From Gammaproteobacteria bacterium (GTDB lineage: Bacteria > Pseudomonadota > Gammaproteobacteria > DRJJ01): 12,592 nt of DNA. Each line of letters opens with the position of its first letter. Position 1 is the first letter of the stretch. The DNA lies in the NCBI GenBank assembly GCA_011052255.1, contig DRJJ01000171.1, forward strand, positions 1 through 12,592, given 5' to 3'. A program made the translations under genes and the position numbers. Below are positions 7,055 through 12,592 of the stretch, in pieces. Under the pieces are notes generated by a model. That model saw only the letters and a program-made list of their open reading frames with translations. It did no database searches and was not told where the DNA came from.

Positions 7055-8101
7055 ATGAAAATTAATAGAAATTCAAATAATTTTGACTTTCTCAGATTGT
7101 TATTTTCTGTAATCGTGGCGATTGTTCATACTTCAACTTTAACAGGGCTTGGGTCTTTAACCGAAATTAATCGATATGCCAGTTCTGAAGTTGCAGTGGA
7201 TTCTTTTTTTATTATTAGTGGCTTTTTAATATTTATGAGTTATGAGTCGTCTTCATCTATAAAAAGTTATACAAGTAAAAGAGTCAGGAGAATATTTCCA
7301 GGATATATTACGGTTATTCTTTTTTGCTCAATATTTTTTTATTTTATTTCATCAAAGGAGTTTTTGGAATATTTTAATATTGAAACCTTAAAATATATAT
7401 TCTTCAATGTGTTGACTTTAAATTTTATACAACCGTCTTTGCCTGGCGTATTTGAGAATAATCTTCTACATATAGTTAATGGTTCGCTTTGGACTATAAA
7501 GGTGGAAGTGATGTTTTACATTCTTGTTCCGTTTATAGCGTACCTTATTTCAAAGTCACGCAAGGTATATATTCTGGCTGGTATTTATATATTGTCTGTA
7601 ATTTATTCCTTGCTCATGCTTTGGCTATATTCGAAGTATGATATGGAAATATTTCTAAGATTAGAACGACAACTACCAGGTCAACTGGCATTTTTTATTT
7701 CTGGAGCTGGTATATATTATTTTTATGATTTCTTTTATAAAAAATACCTGTTACTTGTTATTGCGGCTTCTTTGATCATCATCATTCATATGAACGTCAT
7801 CGATCTGTTTATTTTATACCCGGTATCCTTGGCTATTATTGTTATATATGTTGCAAATATTTTTAAATATTTAGGTCATTTCGGGAGATTTGGGGATTTA
7901 TCTTTTGGTGTATATATTTGGCATTTTCCAATCATTCAAGTCTTTGTATATTACAATTTGTTTTCTAGTCCAGTAACAGGGATCATCATGCTGTCCGTAT
8001 CTATTTTGATCGTTTCCTATTTGTCATGGCATTTAGTTGAAAAGCGCTCTCTATATAAATCATCATACTACATTGCTTCTGAGAAAAAACGGCCTGGTTG
8101 A
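7055..8101 (+). CDS. Acyltransferase-3 family membrane protein (probable O-acetylase)
   Basis: A 348-aa polytopic membrane protein, about ten helices, within the usual size of the OafA/Exo-type acyltransferase-3 family. The diagnostic R-x10-H pair of helix 1 is present (R14, H25), after the family opening NNFDFLRLL. AVDSFFIISGFL (47-58), the R76-V-R-R79 motif and SLWTIKVE with E151 follow, then IWHFPI and WHLVEKRSL near the C-terminus. These enzymes move acetyl or other acyl groups across the membrane onto polysaccharides, lipids or antibiotics; the acceptor cannot be told here. AAGGA precedes the ATG. The gene is strongly AT-rich with many ATA, TTA and AGA codons, unlike metH and the PEP-CTERM gene, which points to recent transfer. 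It stands alone, without other polysaccharide genes. Confidence 0.92.
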   Translation: MKINRNSNNFDFLRLLFSVIVAIVHTSTLTGLGSLTEINRYASSEVAVDSFFIISGFLIFMSYESSSSIKSYTSKRVRRIFPGYITVILFCSIFFYFISSKEFLEYFNIETLKYIFFNVLTLNFIQPSLPGVFENNLLHIVNGSLWTIKVEVMFYILVPFIAYLISKSRKVYILAGIYILSVIYSLLMLWLYSKYDMEIFLRLERQLPGQLAFFISGAGIYYFYDFFYKKYLLLVIAASLIIIIHMNVIDLFILYPVSLAIIVIYVANIFKYLGHFGRFGDLSFGVYIWHFPIIQVFVYYNLFSSPVTGIIMLSVSILIVSYLSWHLVEKRSLYKSSYYIASEKKRPG

Positions 8102-8151
8102 AGGTGCAAAATGGCAATAAAAAATAATACAGGTAACGGTATTACTTTACG

Positions 8152-8178
8152 TTGCTAGTGGTCTTCAGTGCCTATAAT
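8152..8178 (+). promoter_or_regulatory. Possible promoter with perfect -10
   Basis: TATAAT (8173-8178) matches the -10 consensus exactly. TTGCTA (8152-8157) could be a -35, but the 15-base spacer is short. The only candidate gene downstream is the 27-aa ORF beginning at 8211. Confidence 0.3.
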
Positions 8179-8210
8179 CCTGAGGGGTATTCATACTTTC
8201 ACCGGGTACG

Positions 8211-8294
8211 ATGGGCCTCATACTGGCAATTGCAATTTTTGGAACATTGTTATGGCTGGCATTCCTGGTGAAGAGTGGCCTGCTTTACAGATAG
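8211..8294 (+). CDS. Doubtful 27-aa hydrophobic ORF
   Basis: Encodes one hydrophobic helix (GLILAIAIFGTLLWLAFL) and a short basic tail (VKSGLLYR). An in-frame TGA lies a few codons upstream, so this is the first possible start. The ribosome binding site is poor (GGG only), though a perfect -10 lies about 33 bases before. Its stop codon ends one base before the stop codon of the minus-strand 43-aa gene. Single helices of this length occur by chance, so it is reported as tentative. Confidence 0.2.
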   Translation: MGLILAIAIFGTLLWLAFLVKSGLLYR

Positions 8295-8426
8295 CTACAG
8301 ATTCTGGCAGTGGCATTCCCGGCATAATTTTCCGAGTATGCTGCCAGCAACGATAAAAACAAATAAACCCGTCACGGTTAAACTGTCTATAGTCATGGTC
8401 GTTCCAAAGACTGAAAATTCGAACAT
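8295..8426 (-). CDS. Small membrane protein with Cys/His-rich tail (43 aa)
   Basis: Unrecognised. The ATG is preceded by a very strong ribosome binding site (GGGAGGA, GGAGG about six bases away), and a near-consensus sigma-70 promoter lies about 81 bases upstream. Residues 1-17 are polar to amphipathic (MFEFSVFGTTMTIDSLT), 18-32 form one membrane helix (VTGLFVFIVAGSILG), and the tail KLCRECHCQNL has C35, C38, H39 and C40. C-x-x-C-H is the c-type heme signature, but K33 and R36 directly after the helix predict a cytoplasmic tail, so metal or thiol chemistry is more likely than heme attachment. It follows the flavoprotein disulfide reductase on the same strand, after that gene's terminator. No function is assigned. 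Confidence 0.65.
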   Translation of the reverse strand: MFEFSVFGTTMTIDSLTVTGLFVFIVAGSILGKLCRECHCQNL

Positions 8427-8513
8427 CCTGTCCTCCCTGCTACGCCGTACAAAAACATACGAAACAATAATAATACTGCAGTGATGTTACTGTGAACTAC
8501 TAGACAGTTCCAG

Positions 8514-8541
8514 TTTATATTCTGTAGCGGCGATGTGTCAA
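8514..8541 (-). promoter_or_regulatory. Sigma-70 promoter of the 43-aa gene
   Basis: On the minus strand TTGACA (8541-8536, perfect) and TATAAA (8519-8514, five of six) are separated by 16 bases; predicted start near 8507. The -35 abuts the T-run of the terminator that closes the flavoprotein gene. Confidence 0.7.
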
Positions 8542-8579
8542 AAATACCTGTATTCAGAGTATTTCAAGATCCTGAATAC
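8540..8579 (-). terminator. Probable terminator of the flavoprotein gene
   Basis: GTATTCAG and CTGAATAC (8579-8572 and 8557-8550 on the minus strand) form a perfect eight-bp stem with a 14-base loop. It overlaps the stop codon and is followed by AGG and then TATTTTTG (T-run at 8546-8540). The stem is AT-rich and the loop wide, so efficiency may be modest. Confidence 0.55.
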
Positions 8580-9951
8580 CCTCAGGTTTTTGTTCAACCT
8601 GTTTGGCAGCATCACGCAATGCGCTTTGTATGGCCTCTTCAATAGTAGGGTGATAAAAGGGCATACGCAAGAAATCAAAAACCGTTAACCTGCATTGTAT
8701 GGCAAGTGTAATTAACTGTATAAGGTTTTCGCCCTTTGGTCCGATCATGGATGCACCACGTATCAGGCCATCTTTTTTGTCAGCATAAATACGTAGCATG
8801 CCTTTGTTTTTCCCCATGATCAGTGCACGTCCGAGGGGCGCGATACGCATTTGGCCAATGACAATTTTATTTTCATCCAGTTGCTCCAGTGTTTCGCCAC
8901 ACTGGACTATGTTGGGGTCAGAAAAAGTGATTAACATTGGGGTGCGGCGCCTGAACAGTGTTGGCCGTTCACGAACGGCATTGAAACCCGCTATCTTCCC
9001 GTCATCATTGGCTTCGTGCAGAATAGGTCTGGACTGAGTTACGTCGCCTGCAAGATAAATGGGCACCCCCTTGACTTGCATTGTGTGTGGATCGAAGGGC
9101 GGCAGGTTTTTATCATTAAGCTGCAGGCCCAGCGTGTCCAGGCCGAGGTTGTCAAGGTTAGCTTTGCGACCGATGCAGACCAGTGCCTTGTCGCATTCAT
9201 AAGAAATGTCGCCTGCCGTGACGAGCAGGCCATTGCCATTTTCAACGATAGTAACGGCATGCCCCATATGCACAGGGAATTCTTTTTGCAGGATTTGTAT
9301 AGCCATGTCGTTGATGGCCGGGTCTTGCAGGCCGGCCATGTGAGTTGCCATATCAAAGCCTTGCACGTGTATGCCTATGCGCGACATAAACTGACCGAGT
9401 TCGAGACCGATGACGCCGAGTCCGATTACGGCAATATTGTCTGGCAGGTTTTCCTGTTCAAAGAAATTGTCAGTGGTCAGAATTCGGTCGTCCAGTTGTT
9501 GCCAGGCTTGCGGAACGATGGGCCTGGAGCCGGTGCATAAAATAATACTTTTGGCGTGCAGGGTTTCTCCGTTTACCTCAAGCGCATCGGGGCCAGTTAG
9601 CGTGGCGTAACCCGCTATAAATTCGTCACCCATTTCATCTGTAGTGCTACTGAGTACCTGGTCGACAAATATATCGCGCATGTCGCGTATGTACTCGAGG
9701 GTTTCTTCACGGTCAATGGTCAGATCATCGCCCTGAGTAATACCAAAACGGCTGAACAGGTTTCGTTGATGGTAGGTTTCAGCGATCTGGATGGCGGCCT
9801 TGGATGGCATGCAGCCTACTCTCGAACAGGTGGTCCCCAGTTCGCCTCCATTAATTAAAACAAAACTTTCTGTCTTGCGCTTTACCTGGGCCATTGCGCT
9901 AAGACCTGCGGAACCTGCGCCTATGATGGCGACATCTATTTCTCGAGTCAT
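8554..9951 (-). CDS. Dihydrolipoamide-dehydrogenase-like flavoprotein disulfide reductase
   Basis: A 465-aa member of the class I pyridine nucleotide-disulfide oxidoreductases. In order: FAD motif G11-A-G13-S-A-G16; redox-active pair in GTTCSRVGCMPSK (C42, C47, the four-residue spacing of the family); NAD(P) motif GLGVIGLELG; second FAD motif YLAGDV; C-terminal dimerisation domain with the catalytic HPTIEE (H434, E438/E439). These enzymes pass electrons between NAD(P)H and a disulfide such as lipoamide. The MTREIDVA start is chosen because it places the FAD motif at the normal distance; an upstream in-frame start at 10017 would add 22 residues. No 2-oxo acid dehydrogenase genes are nearby, so the substrate is open. 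The GTTC(S/A)RVGCMPSK variant is a stand-alone subgroup usually annotated only as dihydrolipoyl dehydrogenase. Confidence 0.9.
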   Translation of the reverse strand: MTREIDVAIIGAGSAGLSAMAQVKRKTESFVLINGGELGTTCSRVGCMPSKAAIQIAETYHQRNLFSRFGITQGDDLTIDREETLEYIRDMRDIFVDQVLSSTTDEMGDEFIAGYATLTGPDALEVNGETLHAKSIILCTGSRPIVPQAWQQLDDRILTTDNFFEQENLPDNIAVIGLGVIGLELGQFMSRIGIHVQGFDMATHMAGLQDPAINDMAIQILQKEFPVHMGHAVTIVENGNGLLVTAGDISYECDKALVCIGRKANLDNLGLDTLGLQLNDKNLPPFDPHTMQVKGVPIYLAGDVTQSRPILHEANDDGKIAGFNAVRERPTLFRRRTPMLITFSDPNIVQCGETLEQLDENKIVIGQMRIAPLGRALIMGKNKGMLRIYADKKDGLIRGASMIGPKGENLIQLITLAIQCRLTVFDFLRMPFYHPTIEEAIQSALRDAAKQVEQKPEGIQDLEIL

Positions 9952-10007
9952 GTTTTTTCCGGATTGTGTGTTGATGTGGTGTTGAAGTACGTCAAGTGCT
10001 GGCTTGT

Positions 10008-10016
10008 ATGATAGCA
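10008..10016 (-). promoter_or_regulatory. Possible extended -10 promoter of the flavoprotein gene
   Basis: On the minus strand TGCTATCAT (10016-10008) is an extended -10 (TG, one base, TATCAT with five of six). A start near 10001 gives a 50-nt leader to the ATG at 9951. No good -35 was found, which an extended -10 can tolerate. Confidence 0.35.
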
Positions 10017-10047
10017 AATCTCTGTTGTATGACCTACTGCGGTCTGG

Positions 10048-10413
10048 TCAGGCCTGACGGTTGTTTTGCCCGACCAGTTTGGCTTCTGGTACACGCATTT
10101 GTATGGCGGCAGGTAATTCCAGGCAGATACCGGGTATAGGTTTGACGCTTACCCAAAGGAGGTTGAGCTTGATATTGAGGTCAGCAAATACCACGGCCTT
10201 CTGATAGGCCTGTAGCACCGACTGTATGGCATCGATTGTTTGCTGTAACTGCGTTTCAGAGCTGCGTTTCAAGCGCGGGATCAACATCATGAAATCGCTT
10301 ACCGGATGGCCATCATGGTGAGTAGGCGCTCGCTTCCAGAGTGGCTCAGACGGTTCCAGCGCCTGCGTCAGCCTGATTTGGGTGGTACTCAGGATTTTGG
10401 GTTCTGTCGTCAC
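10048..10413 (-). CDS. Hypothetical protein (121 aa)
   Basis: Unrecognised soluble protein with no signal peptide or membrane helix. It has a basic, Pro/Thr-rich N-terminal part with a His-Asp-Gly-His patch (HHDGHP), a long predicted helix (about 54-75: SSETQLQQTIDAIQSVLQAYQ) and a C-terminal region with hydrophobic strands (LNLLWVSVKPIPGICLELP) ending in a basic tail. The start is GTG at 10413; the next in-frame Met (position 42) would remove a third of the protein. There is no ribosome binding site before the GTG, and a -10 element ends five bases before it, so a leaderless message is likely. It lies 96 bases upstream of the flavoprotein on the same strand and may be co-transcribed with it. 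Confidence 0.75.
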   Translation of the reverse strand: MTTEPKILSTTQIRLTQALEPSEPLWKRAPTHHDGHPVSDFMMLIPRLKRSSETQLQQTIDAIQSVLQAYQKAVVFADLNIKLNLLWVSVKPIPGICLELPAAIQMRVPEAKLVGQNNRQA

Positions 10414-10418
10414 GGTCT

Positions 10419-10429
10419 ACTATACTAGC
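10419..10429 (-). promoter_or_regulatory. Promoter giving a leaderless transcript
   Basis: The minus strand reads TATAGT (10424-10419, five of six), overlapped by an extended form TGCTAGTAT just upstream. Transcription would begin within about two bases of the GTG start codon at 10413. On the plus strand the same bases contain TATACT (10421-10426), a possible -10 for the divergent GGDEF-EAL gene. No convincing -35 in either direction. Confidence 0.4.
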
Positions 10430-10506
10430 ATAACCGGTGTTGTTGCGATTTTAAGTCTGTTCGTTTTAGCGGAGGCTTTAAAAACGGGCCATAACAGGCA
10501 CCTGGG

Positions 10507-10529
10507 GTATATATTTAAAGGATATATAC
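10507..10529 (+). promoter_or_regulatory. Leader hairpin with GGA loop (possible CsrA/RsmA site)
   Basis: GTATATAT (10507-10514) pairs perfectly with ATATATAC (10522-10529) over the loop TTAAAGG; with the first base of the 3' arm the loop presents AAGGA, the core of the CsrA consensus. A second GGA (10580-10582) lies in the ribosome binding site of the next gene, so the pair of sites matches the usual CsrA repression layout. Confidence 0.4.
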
Positions 10530-10587
10530 AAAATGCCGTTAAACTGGCGTGAAGTGCGTGTATGCAGTGTGCATGCCGGGGAGCAAC

Positions 10588-12592
10588 ATGAGTATGCCAC
10601 AAACAACTGTAAGTACCGGGATACAAGGGCGATTATTACGAGCCTTTTCTATTACCAGCGCTGTTACGATAGCGGCCGTTGTGATTATGGTTGGTATGGT
10701 ATTCTGGAATATGGGTATGCGCAATCTGGAACTGTCAGTTGAGCAGTTAGCAAAGATCCTGCTGGCTCAATCAAATTACGCAGGAAGGCCTATCAACCTG
10801 AAGCAACAGGTGAAATTGTCTCGTGGCCAGGATGCAAAAATTGTTCTGATGGGGGTCAGCAAGATTGGCCTGGACGGGGATCGTTTGTCGCAGGATGGCG
10901 TGGTCTGGCCACAGGCCGGCACACTATCTGGTGTTGCCTATCAGCAGGCTCGGTTTGGTAAAACCGGTATTACCATGTATGACCTTTCTGATCACAACGG
11001 CCCATCAAGCCTGCTGGCCGTTATATTGCCACAGCGTAGCCTTTCTGTATCGGCACCTGATTTTATTGTTGCGATGTATTTTGATGTCAGCAAGGCAGAA
11101 CAGGCAGTGTATGCACAGGTTTTGAATGCTGTGCTGATAACCTCCATGTTGCTGATTATTGCGTGGGGCATCGCCTATGCAGTGGTACACCATGGCGACG
11201 CATTGATAGGCCGGCAGCAGCGTCTGCTATACAAGACCGAGAAAAACCTGAATACGGTCCTGTATCAGGATAGTCTCACCAGTTTACCTAATCGAACCCT
11301 TTTTCTTGAGCATCTGGAGCACGCAATGACACGTGTTCGCCGATACGGTGGACATCTGGCCCTGATGACGATAGATATCGACAGCCTGCATATGATCAAT
11401 GCCAACCTTGGGCCTGATGCGGGCGACCAGGTGTTGATCGAGCTGGTGCAACGTCTCGGTATATGTTTACGTGAAACGGATATGCTGGTGCGTATGGGTG
11501 GTGATGAGTTTGCTGTGATCATGGAGGGTCTGGAAGATGCGGATGAATCAGCGCAGTTGGCTGAACGTTTGCGAGCAGTCAATCGAAGAGCATTTGAAAT
11601 AGAGGGTAACGATATTGATATCAGTCTGAGTATTGGTATCAGCGTCTATCCGGAAGATGGTATCAATGCGTCCAGCTTGCGCTGCCACGCAGATATCGCA
11701 CGTTACCGGGTCAAGGATAAGGGTGGTAATCACTATCTTTATTATGCGCCCGATATGAACATGAGGTGTATGAAGCGCTTTACCGATAAAAAAGCGCTGT
11801 GCCAGGCATTGCAGCATGATGAGTTCAGGTTATTTTACCAGCCCAAGGTAATAGCATCTACCGGCCAGCTTACTGGCATGGAGGCGCTGATACGATGGCA
11901 GCATCCCGAACGGGGCTTACTGTCGCCGGCCGATTTTCTGCCCGGACTGGAACAAAGTGGCCTGATTGTTGAAGTCGGTTCATGGGTCATGCGCAAGGCC
12001 TGTGAAGCTAATCGTTGCTGGCAACAGCAGGGGCTAGCCGTTTTGACCGTATCGGTTAATGTTGATAGCCAGCAGTTTCAGCAGGACGATTTCGTAGAGC
12101 AGGTAGCGGGTATCCTGGCCGATACATGTCTGGATCCGGAATATCTGCAGATCGAGGTTGTCGAAGGCACGGTAATGGACGATACTGAAAAAGCGATCAA
12201 AAAGATGCATGCCTTACGCAAGCTGGGTGTTAGTCTGGCGATTGATGATTTTGGTACGGGCTATTCCTCACTCAGTTATCTGAAAAAATTCCCGATTGAT
12301 ACGTTGAAAATTGATCGGTCATTTGTTAGCAGCCTGTATGATAACAGCGACAATGCAGCTATTGTCACCACAATTATTAGTATTGCCCATACCATGAAGC
12401 TGGATGTGGTAGCTGAGGGTGTCGAGACATTACAGGAGCTGAGATTTCTTCACGCACTGGGTTGCCATACTATTCAGGGGTTTTTCTTCAGCCAGCCATT
12501 GTCTGAGCAGGAGTTTGAATTGTTGCAGAAAGACACCCAGCGACTGCAGCAGAAGCTGCAGGATGCCCAGATGGTTAGTGAGGCGGCGAGTC
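10588..12592 (+). CDS. Membrane-bound GGDEF-EAL cyclic-di-GMP protein (partial, 3' end beyond window)
   Basis: 668 residues are present and the frame is still open at the window edge. GGGGAG lies four bases before the ATG; no earlier start has a comparable site. TM1 spans about 20-42, a periplasmic sensor 45-175 of no recognised family, TM2 178-200. The GGDEF domain (about 220-385) has intact GGDEF (304-308) and an intact inhibitory I-site R295-E-T-D298 five residues before it. The EAL domain (about 400-645) has E432-A-L, D553-D554-FGTGYSS, K574-I-D576, E610-GVET and Q630, all the expected metal and catalytic residues. So phosphodiesterase activity is likely, and cyclase activity possible, though the FKxIND segment is altered (SLHMINA, 266-272). 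After the EAL domain a Gln-rich coiled coil begins (QRLQQKLQDAQ), suggesting another domain beyond the edge. Confidence 0.95.
   Translation, partial: MSMPQTTVSTGIQGRLLRAFSITSAVTIAAVVIMVGMVFWNMGMRNLELSVEQLAKILLAQSNYAGRPINLKQQVKLSRGQDAKIVLMGVSKIGLDGDRLSQDGVVWPQAGTLSGVAYQQARFGKTGITMYDLSDHNGPSSLLAVILPQRSLSVSAPDFIVAMYFDVSKAEQAVYAQVLNAVLITSMLLIIAWGIAYAVVHHGDALIGRQQRLLYKTEKNLNTVLYQDSLTSLPNRTLFLEHLEHAMTRVRRYGGHLALMTIDIDSLHMINANLGPDAGDQVLIELVQRLGICLRETDMLVRMGGDEFAVIMEGLEDADESAQLAERLRAVNRRAFEIEGNDIDISLSIGISVYPEDGINASSLRCHADIARYRVKDKGGNHYLYYAPDMNMRCMKRFTDKKALCQALQHDEFRLFYQPKVIASTGQLTGMEALIRWQHPERGLLSPADFLPGLEQSGLIVEVGSWVMRKACEANRCWQQQGLAVLTVSVNVDSQQFQQDDFVEQVAGILADTCLDPEYLQIEVVEGTVMDDTEKAIKKMHALRKLGVSLAIDDFGTGYSSLSYLKKFPIDTLKIDRSFVSSLYDNSDNAAIVTTIISIAHTMKLDVVAEGVETLQELRFLHALGCHTIQGFFFSQPLSEQEFELLQKDTQRLQQKLQDAQMVSEAAS

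Noticed and set aside
8295..8397. CxxCH in the 43-aa protein as a c-type heme attachment site
   Set aside because: Positive charges flanking the helix predict the tail in the cytoplasm, where c-type heme attachment does not occur; kept only as a possible metal or thiol site.
8168..8484. Two overlapping plus-strand ORFs of 62 and 69 codons
   Set aside because: Poor starts and unremarkable composition; they overlap the better supported minus-strand 43-aa gene.
10533..10742. 69-aa ORF starting just after the leader hairpin
   Set aside because: It overlaps the GGDEF-EAL gene in another frame; AAAGGA is 10 or more bases from its ATG and partly in the hairpin. A short leader peptide cannot be excluded but is not supported.
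1..12592. CRISPR array, tRNA, rRNA or insertion sequence
   Set aside because: No regularly spaced repeats, no tRNA-like T-loop with cloverleaf arms, no rRNA segments and no transposase or terminal inverted repeats were seen on either strand.

Overview
The window looks like chromosomal DNA of a free-living gammaproteobacterium of moderate GC content. The MetH protein follows the Escherichia coli enzyme almost residue for residue. There are also an SPFH/NfeD-type gene pair, a PEP-CTERM secreted protein behind a sigma-54 promoter, a probable FNR/ANR operator and a large membrane GGDEF-EAL protein. Genus cannot be read from the sequence; an environmental biofilm-forming, facultative or microaerobic lineage fits best.

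Layout: (1) 1-4237, plus strand: the last codons of an upstream gene (probably SPFH/stomatin), an NfeD/YbbJ-like membrane protein, and full-length cobalamin-dependent methionine synthase metH. (2) 4238-5424: nested inverted repeats after metH. Then a minus-strand 34-40 aa membrane protein with a well-spaced FNR class II promoter. Then, on the plus strand, a 59-aa two-helix membrane protein followed by a 182-aa soluble helical protein with an internal duplication. (3) 5425-6550: a gene-free regulatory stretch with a -24/-12 promoter, a PEP-CTERM protein and a very clear intrinsic terminator. (4) 6551-8101: a gene-free stretch with one unusual hairpin, then an AT-rich acyltransferase-3 membrane protein that looks horizontally acquired. 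(5) 8102-8553: no large gene, but a convincing 43-aa minus-strand membrane protein with a Cys/His-rich tail and its own sigma-70 promoter, and a doubtful 27-aa plus-strand ORF. (6) 8554-10413, minus strand: a dihydrolipoamide-dehydrogenase-like flavoprotein preceded by an unrecognised 121-aa protein whose promoter suggests a leaderless mRNA. (7) 10588 to the window end: a GGDEF-EAL protein, cut by the window edge, whose leader carries an AT-rich hairpin with a CsrA-like GGA in its loop.

How the parts may work together: the PEP-CTERM protein (an exosortase substrate), the acyltransferase (often an exopolysaccharide O-acetylase) and the cyclic-di-GMP enzyme all point to matrix and surface biology. 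They are separate transcription units, and no exosortase or polysaccharide synthesis cluster lies in the window. metH and the NfeD pair are housekeeping. The freshest material is the set of small membrane proteins, each found with its own plausible expression signals.
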